A program made the position numbers and the translations under genes. A stretch of 64,000 nucleotides of DNA from Pedobacter zeae (GTDB lineage: Bacteria > Bacteroidota > Bacteroidia > Sphingobacteriales > Sphingobacteriaceae): assembly GCF_014196715.1 (NCBI RefSeq), contig NZ_JACIEF010000003.1, forward strand, positions 1,253,395 to 1,317,394. The letters are read 5' to 3'. Below, piece by piece: positions 25,391-33,865 of the stretch; within the stretch, counting starts at the first letter, position 1, and the number at the start of each line of letters is the position of its first letter. Below the pieces are notes generated by a model, which had not been told where the DNA came from, searched no databases, and saw only the letters and a program-made list of their open reading frames with translations.

Positions 25391-26251
25391 ATGAAAGGTA
25401 TAATCTTAGCTGGTGGTAGCGGAACGCGTTTACATCCCTTAACCCTTGCCTGTAGTAAGCAAATGATGCCGGTTTACGATAAACCAATGATTTATTACCC
25501 TTTATCTACGTTGATGCTGGCAGGAATAAAAGAAATCCTGATTATCTCTACGCCACACGATCTTCCTAATTTCGAGAAGTTATTAGGAGATGGATTTACT
25601 TTAGGCTGTAAATTTAGCTATGCCGTACAGGCAGAACCTAATGGTTTGGCACAGGCTTTCGTAATAGGTGAAGAATTTATTGGCAAAGATAAAGTTGCCT
25701 TGGTATTGGGCGATAATATTTTTTATGGTGATGGTATGGCGAAATTATTACAGTCCAGTTCCGATCCGGATGGCGGTGTGGTATTTGCTTACCAGGTTGC
25801 AGATCCGGAACGTTATGGTGTAGTTGAATTTGATGAAAATAAAAAAGCCATTTCTATTGAAGAAAAACCAACAAATCCAAAATCGGATTATGCTGTGCCG
25901 GGATTATATTTTTATGATAATGATGTGGTAGAAATTGCCAAAAACATCAAACCTTCCCCTCGTGGAGAATATGAAATTACCGATGTAAACCGTATTTATT
26001 TAGAGCGTGGTAAGTTGAAGGTTGGCGTATTGAGCCGTGGTACTGCCTGGTTAGATACCGGAACTTTTACATCCTTAATGCAAGCGGGGCAGTTTGTGCA
26101 GATTATTGAAGAAAGACAGGGACTCAAAATTGGATGTATTGAGGAAATCGCCTATCGAATGGGATTTATCAATGCGGAACAGCTAAGGGCTATTGCCACA
26201 CCTTTAGTTAAAAGTGGTTATGGAAGTTACCTGTTGAAGCAGATTAAATAG
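25391..26251 (+). CDS. rfbA: Glucose-1-phosphate thymidylyltransferase
   Basis: RfbA/RmlA makes dTDP-glucose from dTTP and glucose-1-phosphate and so starts the rhamnose pathway. The 286-residue nucleotidyltransferase has GIILAGGSGTRLHPLT at the start, KQMMPVYDKPMIYYPLS with the catalytic Lys, LVLGDNIFYG near residue 110 with a metal-binding Asp, and SIEEKPTNPKSDYAVPGLYFYD near 158. The length fits the short RmlA form, which is feedback-inhibited by dTDP-rhamnose in characterised cases. It is the last gene of the rfbBCDA group; an inverted repeat 31 bases downstream could end the transcript. Confidence 0.97.
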   Translation: MKGIILAGGSGTRLHPLTLACSKQMMPVYDKPMIYYPLSTLMLAGIKEILIISTPHDLPNFEKLLGDGFTLGCKFSYAVQAEPNGLAQAFVIGEEFIGKDKVALVLGDNIFYGDGMAKLLQSSSDPDGGVVFAYQVADPERYGVVEFDENKKAISIEEKPTNPKSDYAVPGLYFYDNDVVEIAKNIKPSPRGEYEITDVNRIYLERGKLKVGVLSRGTAWLDTGTFTSLMQAGQFVQIIEERQGLKIGCIEEIAYRMGFINAEQLRAIATPLVKSGYGSYLLKQIK

Positions 26252-26282
26252 CGGATTCCATTATTAATATACTCATAATAAT

Positions 26283-26320
26283 AAATCACCAATCAATGCC
26301 ATGACATTGATTGGTGATTT
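26283..26320 (+). terminator. Hairpin after rfbA, probable terminator
   Basis: Perfect 16-base stem (26283-26298 with 26305-26320; arm AAATCACCAATCAATG) around a six-base loop. The following T tract is interrupted by CC, so termination may be partial. Confidence 0.7.
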
Positions 26321-26393
26321 CCTTTTGTGGCATGTCATTCTGTGGGGTAACTTATTGTATAAAATCAATATAACTGACAGCCCTCTCACGAGT

Positions 26394-26519
26394 CGTCATT
26401 TCGAGCGGAGTGCGACGCAGTCGAGAACCACGGGGTGCTCAGCGAAGCTAAATCTGTCTTTATAGATTTCTCCATTTCGCTACCGATGAAAAATCGGCAC
26501 GCTAAAGTCGAAAAGACGA
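26394..26519. repeat. Interspersed repeat of the CGTCATTTCGAG family
   Basis: Starts CGTCATTTCGAGCGGAGTGC and ends near GTCGAAAAGACG, which is roughly its reverse complement; an inner hairpin AAATCT ... AGATTT sits at 26450-26467. This is the fullest of the four related copies in the window. Confidence 0.7.
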
Positions 26520-26722
26520 TTCTTCTATAGGATCCGTCAATGGTAGCCTAGCTAAGGGGCTTTAAAACAGGGTGCATTTTGTCATATAAACACTAATTGC
26601 TCTCAACGCTGTGTAATTCGTGTTTTTCTCTATGAACTCTGTTGTTAAAAGCCAACATTGAATCAAGTAACAATTAAAGCTTTCCTGATTTATCTTATCT
26701 TTGGCCAATTACCGAAAGAGAA

Positions 26723-28006
26723 ATGAATACGAAAAAGCAAATTGCGATTATAGGTTTAGGTTATGTTGGGCTGCCATTGGCTATCGAATTTGCAAAGAAA
26801 TATAAAGTAATCGGTTTCGATACCAACGAGAGCCGTGTAGAAGAACTAAAACGAATAGAAGACCGCACCCATGAAGCTAAGCTGGATGACCTCAAATCCG
26901 TTTATTCTTCAACAGATCAGGATAGAGGATTAACGTTGAGTTCGAGTTTGCCTGATCTGGCGGCTTGCACAGTTTATATTGTCACGGTTCCTACGCCTAT
27001 CGACCATCTCAAACACCCTGATCTCGGACCTTTGCTTGCCGCCAGCGAAATGTTGGGCATTGTGCTTAAAGCAGGTGATATCGTAATATATGAGTCGACT
27101 GTTTATCCTGGTTGTACCGAAGAAGATTGTGTTCCTGTTTTGGAGAAAATTTCAGGCTTAAAATATAATGTAGATTTTTTCTGTGGTTATTCACCTGAGC
27201 GGATCAATCCTGGTGATAAAATCAACACGCTGACTAAAATTAAAAAAGTAACCTCAGGATCTAACGCTGAGGTAGCACTGGAAATAGACCAGCTTTATGC
27301 GTCTATTATCACAGCAGGCACCCATCTCGCACCAAGTATCAAAGTGGCAGAAGCTTCGAAAGCGATTGAAAATGCACAACGGGATGTAAATATTTCTTTT
27401 GTAAACGAACTTGCCTTAATTTTTGACAGGATGGGAATTGATACTTCAGACGTATTAGCCGCTGCAGCGACCAAATGGAATTTCCTTAATTACAAACCCG
27501 GTTTGGTCGGTGGGCATTGTATCGGGGTAGATCCGTATTATTTGGCTCACAAGTCAGAAGCCTTGGGTTATAAGCCAGAAGTGATCCTGTCAGGACGGCG
27601 GGTAAACGATAATATGGGACTGTTTGTAGCTAATAAGGTAGTTAAAATGCTGGTAGCAAAGAATAAAGTAATTAATGGAGCCAAAGCTTTGATTTTGGGG
27701 TTTGCTTTTAAGGAAAATTGCCCGGATACCAGAAATACAAAAGTGATCGATATTTATAAAGAACTGAAATCTTTTGGTATGCTAGTCGATGTATACGATC
27801 CTTGGGCCAACACAGCCGATGTAAAAGCTGAATATGATATCCAAATGATTCAAAGTGATGATTTTGAGCATTATGATGTAATCATTTTAGCCGTGGCTCA
27901 CCAACAATTCTTGGATATTGATTACAGTGGTTTTAAAGCAAAAGGATCAATTATTTTCGATACCAAATCATTTATTCGCAGAGATTTGGCGGATGCAAGG
28001 TTATAA
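26723..28006 (+). CDS. tviB: Nucleotide sugar dehydrogenase, TviB/WbpO type
   Basis: The 427-residue enzyme belongs to the UDP-glucose/GDP-mannose dehydrogenase family, which oxidises C6 of a nucleotide sugar twice to the uronic acid with NAD. It has IGLGYVGLPLAIEFAKKYKV at the N terminus, TVPTPIDHLKHPDLGPL near residue 92, YESTVYPGCTEE near 125 and the catalytic-Cys motif GGHCIGVDPYYL near 265, plus a C-terminal UDP-binding domain (GFAFKENCPDTRNTKV). The TPID..KHPDL and YSPERINPGDK patterns point to the TviB/WbpO branch, which acts on UDP-GlcNAc or UDP-GalNAc. No TviC-type C4-epimerase lies next to it. Directly after its stop begins the 11-bp TTACC array. Confidence 0.9.
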   Translation: MNTKKQIAIIGLGYVGLPLAIEFAKKYKVIGFDTNESRVEELKRIEDRTHEAKLDDLKSVYSSTDQDRGLTLSSSLPDLAACTVYIVTVPTPIDHLKHPDLGPLLAASEMLGIVLKAGDIVIYESTVYPGCTEEDCVPVLEKISGLKYNVDFFCGYSPERINPGDKINTLTKIKKVTSGSNAEVALEIDQLYASIITAGTHLAPSIKVAEASKAIENAQRDVNISFVNELALIFDRMGIDTSDVLAAAATKWNFLNYKPGLVGGHCIGVDPYYLAHKSEALGYKPEVILSGRRVNDNMGLFVANKVVKMLVAKNKVINGAKALILGFAFKENCPDTRNTKVIDIYKELKSFGMLVDVYDPWANTADVKAEYDIQMIQSDDFEHYDVIILAVAHQQFLDIDYSGFKAKGSIIFDTKSFIRRDLADARL

Positions 28007-28017
28007 TATCGATTCGT

Positions 28018-28127
28018 TTACCCTTCCTGTACCTTTTGTTTACCCTTTCTCTATACCAAGTTAACCCCTGGCTTACCAATCCCTTACCTTTTCTTTACCC
28101 TGGCGTTACCTATTTATTACCTCGAGG
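28018..28127 (+). repeat. Ten-unit 11-bp tandem array with a TTACC core
   Basis: Units start at 28018 and then every 11 bases to 28117. Eight open with TTACC or one mismatch to it in exact phase (28018, 28029 GTACC, 28040, 28073, 28084, 28095, 28106, 28117); 28062 has TAACC; only the unit at 28051 has its TACC two bases late. The rest of each unit is mostly C and T, with few G, giving an approximate consensus TTACCCTTTCT. The array starts 12 bases after the stop codon of the dehydrogenase gene. Confidence 0.9.
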
Positions 28128-28138
28128 GTAATAAATAG
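28110..28138. repeat. Inverted repeat at the end of the TTACC array
   Basis: Twelve-base perfect arms CTATTTATTACC (28110-28121) and GGTAATAAATAG (28127-28138) with a five-base loop TCGAG. It overlaps the last two array units and is not followed by a T run, so it is not a standard intrinsic terminator. Confidence 0.85.
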
Positions 28139-28331
28139 TATAAAAATGGTGGTCAAAAGGTAAAGAATAAGTTAATGAAAGCCCTGGCTAGTATAGGCTT
28201 GGTAGGTAGAATAGGTAATAATCAAATGGCCCCTTGTTCAGAAAGCGTAATAAGGCTAATCATCATTTTAAAATCGCTTGTCAACCAAACAAATTATTCT
28301 GTATGTTTGTGGCCAACAAAATGGATTAAAT

Positions 28332-29468
28332 ATGAAAGTTGCTTTAATTACAGGTGTTACAGGTCAGGATGGAGCCTATTTAGCAGAATTTTTGCTGAAA
28401 AAGGGATATTTTGTACATGGTTTGAAGCGACGCTCATCATCATTTAATACTGATCGTATTGATCACCTTTATCAGGACCAGCACGAGCATAATGTGAGGT
28501 TTAAATTACATTATGGCGATTTAACCGATTCGACCAATCTCATCCGGCTTATCCAGGAAATACAGCCAGATGAAATTTACAATTTAGCGGCGATGAGCCA
28601 TGTACATGTAAGTTTTGAGATGCCCGAGTATACTGCTAATGCAGATGGTATTGGTACCTTACGCTTATTAGAAGCCGTACGTATTTTAGGCCTAACCCGA
28701 AAAACCAGGCTTTATCAGGCCAGCACGTCTGAATTATATGGATTGGTACAAGCAGTCCCACAAAGTGAAACTACACCTTTTTATCCGCGCTCTCCTTATG
28801 CTGTGGCAAAGATGTATGCTTACTGGATCACGGTAAATTACCGTGAAGCATATAATCTGTTTGCCTGTAATGGTATTTTATTTAACCACGAAAGTCCGTT
28901 AAGAGGCGAAACTTTTGTGACACGCAAAATAACCAGGGCTGCAGCAAAAATAGCCCTAGGCCTGCAAAAATGCCTATATCTTGGTAACCTGTCTGCGCAA
29001 CGGGATTGGGGACATGCTAAAGATTATATTGAAGCCATGTGGTTAATCCTACAGCAAGACAAGCCAGAAGATTTCGTTATAGCTACAGGTATTACCACCA
29101 CTGTTCGAGATTTTGTTCGGATGAGTTTTGCAGAATTGGGTATTGACGTTGAATTTTCTGGTAAAGATGAAAACGAAAAAGGTGTAATAATTGGCCTTAA
29201 CGAAGAATTATTGATTCAGCATGGATTAAATAGTGATAAACTGTTTTTAGGGAGCACCATTGTTCAGGTAGACCCGAAATATTTCAGGCCAACAGAAGTA
29301 GATTTATTATTAGGAGATCCGGCCAAAGCAAAAACGCAATTGGGCTGGGAACCTAAATACGACCTGACTGCACTAGTCAAAGAAATGATTATTTCTGACC
29401 TTCATTTAATGAAAAAAGATGAATATCTGAAAAAAGGGGGGTTTAAAACGTTAAATTATTTTGAATAA
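28332..29468 (+). CDS. gmd: GDP-mannose 4,6-dehydratase
   Basis: Gmd turns GDP-D-mannose into GDP-4-keto-6-deoxy-mannose, the precursor of GDP-fucose, GDP-rhamnose and related sugars. The 378-residue SDR has ALITGVTGQDGAYLAEFLL at the N terminus, GLKRRSSSFNTDRI with NADP-binding Arg residues, ASTSELYGLVQ with catalytic Thr/Ser-Glu near residue 125, YPRSPYAVAKMYAYW (Tyr/Lys) near 150 and RGETFVTRKITRA near 185. The ATG at 28332 gives the normal N terminus; the longer frame from 28278 would add 18 residues. No adjacent fcl/wcaG reductase is seen, so the final sugar is open. Confidence 0.96.
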   Translation: MKVALITGVTGQDGAYLAEFLLKKGYFVHGLKRRSSSFNTDRIDHLYQDQHEHNVRFKLHYGDLTDSTNLIRLIQEIQPDEIYNLAAMSHVHVSFEMPEYTANADGIGTLRLLEAVRILGLTRKTRLYQASTSELYGLVQAVPQSETTPFYPRSPYAVAKMYAYWITVNYREAYNLFACNGILFNHESPLRGETFVTRKITRAAAKIALGLQKCLYLGNLSAQRDWGHAKDYIEAMWLILQQDKPEDFVIATGITTTVRDFVRMSFAELGIDVEFSGKDENEKGVIIGLNEELLIQHGLNSDKLFLGSTIVQVDPKYFRPTEVDLLLGDPAKAKTQLGWEPKYDLTALVKEMIISDLHLMKKDEYLKKGGFKTLNYFE

Positions 29469-29797
29469 TAAGCATGTTTTCAAATAATTTAGATAGTTAA
29501 TAACTGAAAATAATATTAAGTTTGTTAGGATTTCCATAGCTAATTAAGGAAATTTTAAATTTTTGTTAAGGATTTGGCAAAAAACTCTACTTTTTGTCTG
29601 TTTTAATCTACTTTTAATTCAGTTATTACTATCTTTATTTTTATTTCGATCCTATTACTGCATATTGCATAATAATTTGTGTTTTTTATTGTTTAATAGT
29701 GTGAATTCTTAACTTATATGAAAAATATACAGTGTATTGAAAAGAGCACTAGTGAATAGTATTTTTATAGTGCGCATATTCCAATTCTTTACCTAAT
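29469..29797. other. AT-rich leader of the main polysaccharide operon
   Basis: 329 very AT-rich bases before the phosphatase gene. The octamer-like CTACTTTT occurs twice (about 29589 and 29612). No complete promoter match, hairpin or short gene was found, although the promoter of the 21-kb operon is expected here. Confidence 0.5.
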
Positions 29798-30538
29798 ATG
29801 TTTAGTTTTTTTAATAAAAAAAATAAGGTCACCGATATATCTTGGTTAGGAGTTGATATACATTCTCATATCTTGCCGAGTATTGATGATGGCTCGCCAG
29901 ATGTTGGTACTTCTGTGCGTTTTGTGAAAAGCCTTCAGGAATTAGGCTTTAATCAATTAATATGTACTCCTCACATTTACAAGGAACTCTATCCCAATAC
30001 CATTGAAAGTATTTCTGGGGCTAAAGCCATTCTCCAAGAGGCGTTAGATAGGGAACATATAGACTTAAAATTAAGTGCAGCTGCAGAATATATGGTTGAC
30101 CAGGATTTTAATTTAGATGAACCCTTATGTACACTAGATCAAAAGCATTTGTTAATTGAAATGTCCTATCTGAATGAAAGTCCTGGCATCAGCAATACAA
30201 TATTTGACATTGAAATTAAGGGCTACAAGCCTATCTTAGCCCACCCCGAGCGTTATACATTTTATTTTAAAGATAGAAGCAGATTAAGACGATTTAAAGA
30301 AAAAGGTTGTTTCCTGCAGTTAAACTTATTATCTATCTTAGGATATTATGGACGAGATGTAAAGCAGCTTGCTGAGATTTTATTAAAAGAAAAAATGTAT
30401 GATTTTGCTGGGACGGACCTACATCATGATAAGCATTTAGATGCTTTAACTCAAGCGGTTCAATCTGGTAAGCTTTATAACCTTTTAGGCGATTATGGCT
30501 TTAAGAATCAGGAAGTATTTAGTTCTATTAATATTTAA
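29798..30538 (+). CDS. CpsB/YwqE-type protein tyrosine phosphatase (PHP domain)
   Basis: The 246-residue protein is a manganese-dependent PHP-family phosphatase that removes phosphate from the tyrosine cluster of the capsule kinase. Metal-binding motifs are DIHSHILPSIDDG (near residue 20), CTPHIY (near 55), EYMVD, AHPERY (near 146) and GTDLHHDKH (near 205). In Firmicutes and Bacteroidota this replaces the low-molecular-weight Wzb phosphatase. It stands at the head of the long polysaccharide operon, 149 bases before the export gene, and its likely partner is the Wzc-like kinase at 31507. Confidence 0.92.
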   Translation: MFSFFNKKNKVTDISWLGVDIHSHILPSIDDGSPDVGTSVRFVKSLQELGFNQLICTPHIYKELYPNTIESISGAKAILQEALDREHIDLKLSAAAEYMVDQDFNLDEPLCTLDQKHLLIEMSYLNESPGISNTIFDIEIKGYKPILAHPERYTFYFKDRSRLRRFKEKGCFLQLNLLSILGYYGRDVKQLAEILLKEKMYDFAGTDLHHDKHLDALTQAVQSGKLYNLLGDYGFKNQEVFSSINI

Positions 30539-30687
30539 TTATGCTGATTTATATTCGGTGTTATTGGTTTTGGATATACAATTTAGTTATTACGATACAA
30601 AATTAAAGCTTTTCAGATATTACAATTAAATGATTAAGTTTGCAAGCTGTTTGAAGTGATCAATTCATTTTGAATAGATATATACCT

Positions 30688-31497
30688 ATGAATAAAATAA
30701 TAAATGTTAAAAAAGGGACTAAGTTAGCTGCATTATTGTTCGCCATAACCCTTACCTCGTCTTGTGTAAGTAATAAAAAGATTGCTTATTTTCAGGATAT
30801 TCAAGCTGTTAATCAAGCTAAATTAGAAAATGCCGTAGCTTTTACGGAGCCCGTAATTCAACCTGATGATATTCTAAGTATAAACGTATTTACCTTAAAT
30901 CAGCAAAGTGGGGCTATTGTTAATCAAGCTGCTGCTAATACAGTTTTAGGAGGCGGTGCAAATACAGCCCTTGCTGCACAGCAAGTAAATGGCTTTTTGG
31001 TTGATAAAAATGGTGAGGTAGAACTCTCTCTTATTGGAAAGTTGAAAGTCGCTGGTTTAACTACATACCAAGCACGTGAATTAATTCGCGAAAAGGCATC
31101 ATTGGTTTATAAGGAACCAAATGTGCAGTTACGCTTTGCAAATTTTAAGGTGAGTGTTTTGGGAGAGGTTAATGCTCCATCGGCTTACACGCTTCCTAAT
31201 GAAAAGGTAAGCATTCTTGATGCTCTAAGTTTAGCAGGGGATCTAACTATATATGGCAAACGTGAGAATGTTTTAGTCGTTAGAGATAATAATGGTAAAA
31301 AAGAATTCGCCCGTTTGAATCTTAATTCTTCAGAAATTTTTAACAGCCCTTATTATTATTTAAAACAAAATGATGTTGTGTATGTAGAGCCAAACAAACG
31401 TAAGGTTTCCGCATCTAATTCTGCTCAGATTCAGACAATTGGCGTTATTGCTTCTGTTGTCTCAGTAATTGTTTTAGCTATTTCCAATTTTAAATAA
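30688..31497 (+). CDS. Wza-like polysaccharide export lipoprotein
   Basis: The product forms the outer-membrane or periplasmic channel part of capsule export. The 269-residue protein has a lipoprotein signal with Cys at residue 26 (LTSSC), a polysaccharide export domain (IQPDDILSINVFTLN near residue 60; NGFLVDKNGEVELSLIGKLK near 108) and one SLBB domain (VSVLGEVNAPSAYTLP near 160). A C-terminal hydrophobic helix closes the protein. It is shorter than E. coli Wza, as usual in Bacteroidota. The ATG at 30688 was chosen; the TTG at 30670 would add six residues. It is nine bases from the Wzc-like gene. Confidence 0.9.
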   Translation: MNKIINVKKGTKLAALLFAITLTSSCVSNKKIAYFQDIQAVNQAKLENAVAFTEPVIQPDDILSINVFTLNQQSGAIVNQAAANTVLGGGANTALAAQQVNGFLVDKNGEVELSLIGKLKVAGLTTYQARELIREKASLVYKEPNVQLRFANFKVSVLGEVNAPSAYTLPNEKVSILDALSLAGDLTIYGKRENVLVVRDNNGKKEFARLNLNSSEIFNSPYYYLKQNDVVYVEPNKRKVSASNSAQIQTIGVIASVVSVIVLAISNFK

Positions 31498-31506
31498 TAT
31501 TAATCA

Positions 31507-33855
31507 ATGAATCAAGAATCTGACAGGAATTTAGGGCAACATGTCGAAGTTGAAGGAATCAATTTAAAAGAAATATTTAGTAAACTAACTGAAAAATGGT
31601 TTGTATTTGTGATTAGCTTTATCTTATGTCTTTTTGTTGCATTTTTCTATATAAAGCTAACTCCTCCATCTTTTCAAGTAAATTCAAAAATTTTAGTGAA
31701 TGATGATGAAAAAGGGGGTAGCCTAGGAAAGCAGTCAAGTGGACTTATGGATTTAGGAGGGTTATTAGGCGCAAAAAATTCCGTGGATAACGAAGCGGAA
31801 ATTTTAAAAACACGTTTTCTAATGGAACAAGTAGTGCGCCAAATGCAGTTAAACATCATTTATTCCAAAGGTGGGACTTTAGTAAATCGCGAGTTATACA
31901 ATTCGCCCTTTAAACTGGATATTATAAAAGGGGTTGATACAATCCAACCAGCAAAATTTGTGGTTAAGAAACTTTCCCTTAATAAATTGAAAATAACCAG
32001 CAAAAGTTTTGAGAAAATTGTTAAGTGGAACGAAGCATTTAGTTTTAATGGTGTTGGTATTATACAGATCAAACCTATTGATGCCACTGGAATGGATAAT
32101 GGAGATTATTTTGTTTCAGTAAGTTCAATAGATGAACGTGTTGCTTTTTTGATGAAACAATTATCAGTTAGTGTTACTAATAAGCAAGTTAGTATTATTG
32201 ATTTAGGATTAACTTATCCTGTTCCTAAGAAAGGTGAAGATATTTTGAATACGTTGATCGAAAAATATACTTTAGGTAATCTGGCAGATAAAAATGCTAT
32301 TGCTGATAGTACTTATAAATTTATCAAGGAAAGGTTAAGTAAAATTGCAGTAGAACTAGGAGATGTCGAAAATCAAGAAGAAAGTTTTAAAGAAGCCAAT
32401 CAACTAGCAGATATGAGTGAGCAAGGAAAATTGCTAGTTCAAAATACAGGAGAATTTGGTGCTGAGTTAGCAAAAGCAGAAACTCAAGTTGCTATACTAA
32501 ATGATTTAGAAGCTTATCTGAAAGATGAGAGTAAAAATAAGCGAGTTTTCCCTACATCCTTATTACCTCAGGATATGGTTTTTTCAGGATTACTTAACCA
32601 GTATAATGCGTTATTAATTGAAAGAGATAAACAATTATTAAGTGTTACGGAAGAAAGTCCTTTTATAAAAAATATTGATAATCAGATAAGCGGCCTAAGA
32701 GCTGGAATTTTAGCTAATATTCAAAGTACCAAAAATACATTTGTTGTTACTCGAAATAAACTGAGGAGTCAACTCAATCGAGTGGAAAGTCAGATATCTG
32801 GTGTGCCAAAAATTGAAAAAAATTATTTAAAACTTGCCAGAAATAAAGGAATAAAGCAAGAGTTATACGTTTTCTTAATGCAAAAGGCTGAAGAGACTGC
32901 AATTTCAAAAACATCCAATATTTCAGTAGCCAAGATTATTGACCCGCCTAAATCGCAGGTAAACCCAATCAGTCCGAAGAAAAGCTTTGTATATATCGTC
33001 GCATTTATTGTAAGCTTTTTGATTCCTATAGCATTTATCTTTGTCCAAGATTTATTTAGTACAAGTATTAAGACAAAAGAAGACATTAATATGCTAACCG
33101 ATGTTCCAATAATAGGTGAGATTAGTCATAATAACTCTTCTGATAATTTAATTGTGGCAAATCAAAGCCGCTCTGCGATCTCAGAACAATTTAGAGCATT
33201 GAGAACTAATCTCTCATTCTATTTAAAAAATGCGAATGAAAAAGTTATCTTATTAACATCAAGCATGAGTGGTGAAGGCAAATCATTTACTGCAATTAAT
33301 CTCGGTAATATTTTGGCATTGGCTGGTAAAAAGGTACTATTAATGGAATTGGATTTAAGGAAACCCGGACTTTCTGCTAAACTTGAAGTCGCAAATGATA
33401 TTGGATTTAGTAATTACACGATCGATAATAAAATTAAAGCCGAGAATATTATAAAGCCGCTAGGGATAAATAAGAATATGTTTATCATTTCTTCTGGCCC
33501 TTTGCCTCCCAATCCTGCTGAAACATTGATGAGCGAAAAAATGCCAGAATTAGTAATGAATTTGAAATCAGAATTTGATTATATCATCATGGACGCACCT
33601 CCAATAGGCGTAATAGCTGATGCTCAATTATTATCTATGTATGCTGATGTAACTTTATATCTAGTTCGGCAGAATATAACACAAAAGAACCAAATAAATC
33701 TTGTTCAGGATCTTTATGTTAGTGGTAAGATGAAAAACTTAGGAATAGTAGTTAATGATATCGTCAGTAAGTATTACGGCTATGGGTATGGTTATGGGAC
33801 ATATGGTGATACCATTAAAGAAAAATGGTATAAAAATTTATTTAAACGTAGTTAA
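31507..33855 (+). CDS. wzc: Wzc-like polysaccharide co-polymerase / tyrosine autokinase
   Basis: The 782-residue inner-membrane protein sets chain length and drives export through cycles of tyrosine phosphorylation. It has an N-terminal Wzz domain with a first membrane helix near residues 33-50, a long periplasmic coiled-coil region, a GNVR-like second helix near 495-515, and a cytoplasmic BY-kinase domain with Walker A SGEGKSF near 588, Walker A' (LLMELDLRKPG) near 615 and Walker B IIMDAPPIG near 693. The C terminus is tyrosine-rich (YYGYGYGYGTYG near 757), the autophosphorylation cluster. The PHP phosphatase two genes upstream is its natural antagonist. Confidence 0.95.
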   Translation: MNQESDRNLGQHVEVEGINLKEIFSKLTEKWFVFVISFILCLFVAFFYIKLTPPSFQVNSKILVNDDEKGGSLGKQSSGLMDLGGLLGAKNSVDNEAEILKTRFLMEQVVRQMQLNIIYSKGGTLVNRELYNSPFKLDIIKGVDTIQPAKFVVKKLSLNKLKITSKSFEKIVKWNEAFSFNGVGIIQIKPIDATGMDNGDYFVSVSSIDERVAFLMKQLSVSVTNKQVSIIDLGLTYPVPKKGEDILNTLIEKYTLGNLADKNAIADSTYKFIKERLSKIAVELGDVENQEESFKEANQLADMSEQGKLLVQNTGEFGAELAKAETQVAILNDLEAYLKDESKNKRVFPTSLLPQDMVFSGLLNQYNALLIERDKQLLSVTEESPFIKNIDNQISGLRAGILANIQSTKNTFVVTRNKLRSQLNRVESQISGVPKIEKNYLKLARNKGIKQELYVFLMQKAEETAISKTSNISVAKIIDPPKSQVNPISPKKSFVYIVAFIVSFLIPIAFIFVQDLFSTSIKTKEDINMLTDVPIIGEISHNNSSDNLIVANQSRSAISEQFRALRTNLSFYLKNANEKVILLTSSMSGEGKSFTAINLGNILALAGKKVLLMELDLRKPGLSAKLEVANDIGFSNYTIDNKIKAENIIKPLGINKNMFIISSGPLPPNPAETLMSEKMPELVMNLKSEFDYIIMDAPPIGVIADAQLLSMYADVTLYLVRQNITQKNQINLVQDLYVSGKMKNLGIVVNDIVSKYYGYGYGYGTYGDTIKEKWYKNLFKRS

Positions 33856-33865
33856 ATTGAATTAA

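Larger units (their letters stand above)
26252..26722. other. Gene-free stretch with hairpin and interspersed repeat
   Basis: 471 bases without a gene. They hold the hairpin at 26283-26320, a long repeat of the CGTCATTTCGAG family (26394-26519) and, near the right end, a TATCTTTG octamer (26696-26703) that fits the -7 promoter element of the dehydrogenase gene but has no obvious -33 partner. Confidence 0.6.
28007..28331. other. Gene-free stretch between tviB-type gene and gmd
   Basis: 325 bases that hold the 11-base-period TTACC array (28018-28127), an overlapping inverted repeat (28110-28138) and a nearby AAAAGGTAAAG (28155-28165) complementary to part of the array. No promoter with both elements was found. 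A 90-codon frame from 28175 overlaps gmd and looks accidental. Confidence 0.7.

Noticed and set aside
28018..28127. Origin of replication or DnaA boxes
   Set aside because: The repeat core TTACC does not match the 9-base DnaA box, and no dnaA, dnaN or par gene is near.
28175..28447. 90-codon frame overlapping the gmd start
   Set aside because: It overlaps the well-supported gmd gene in another frame and shows no recognised motif.
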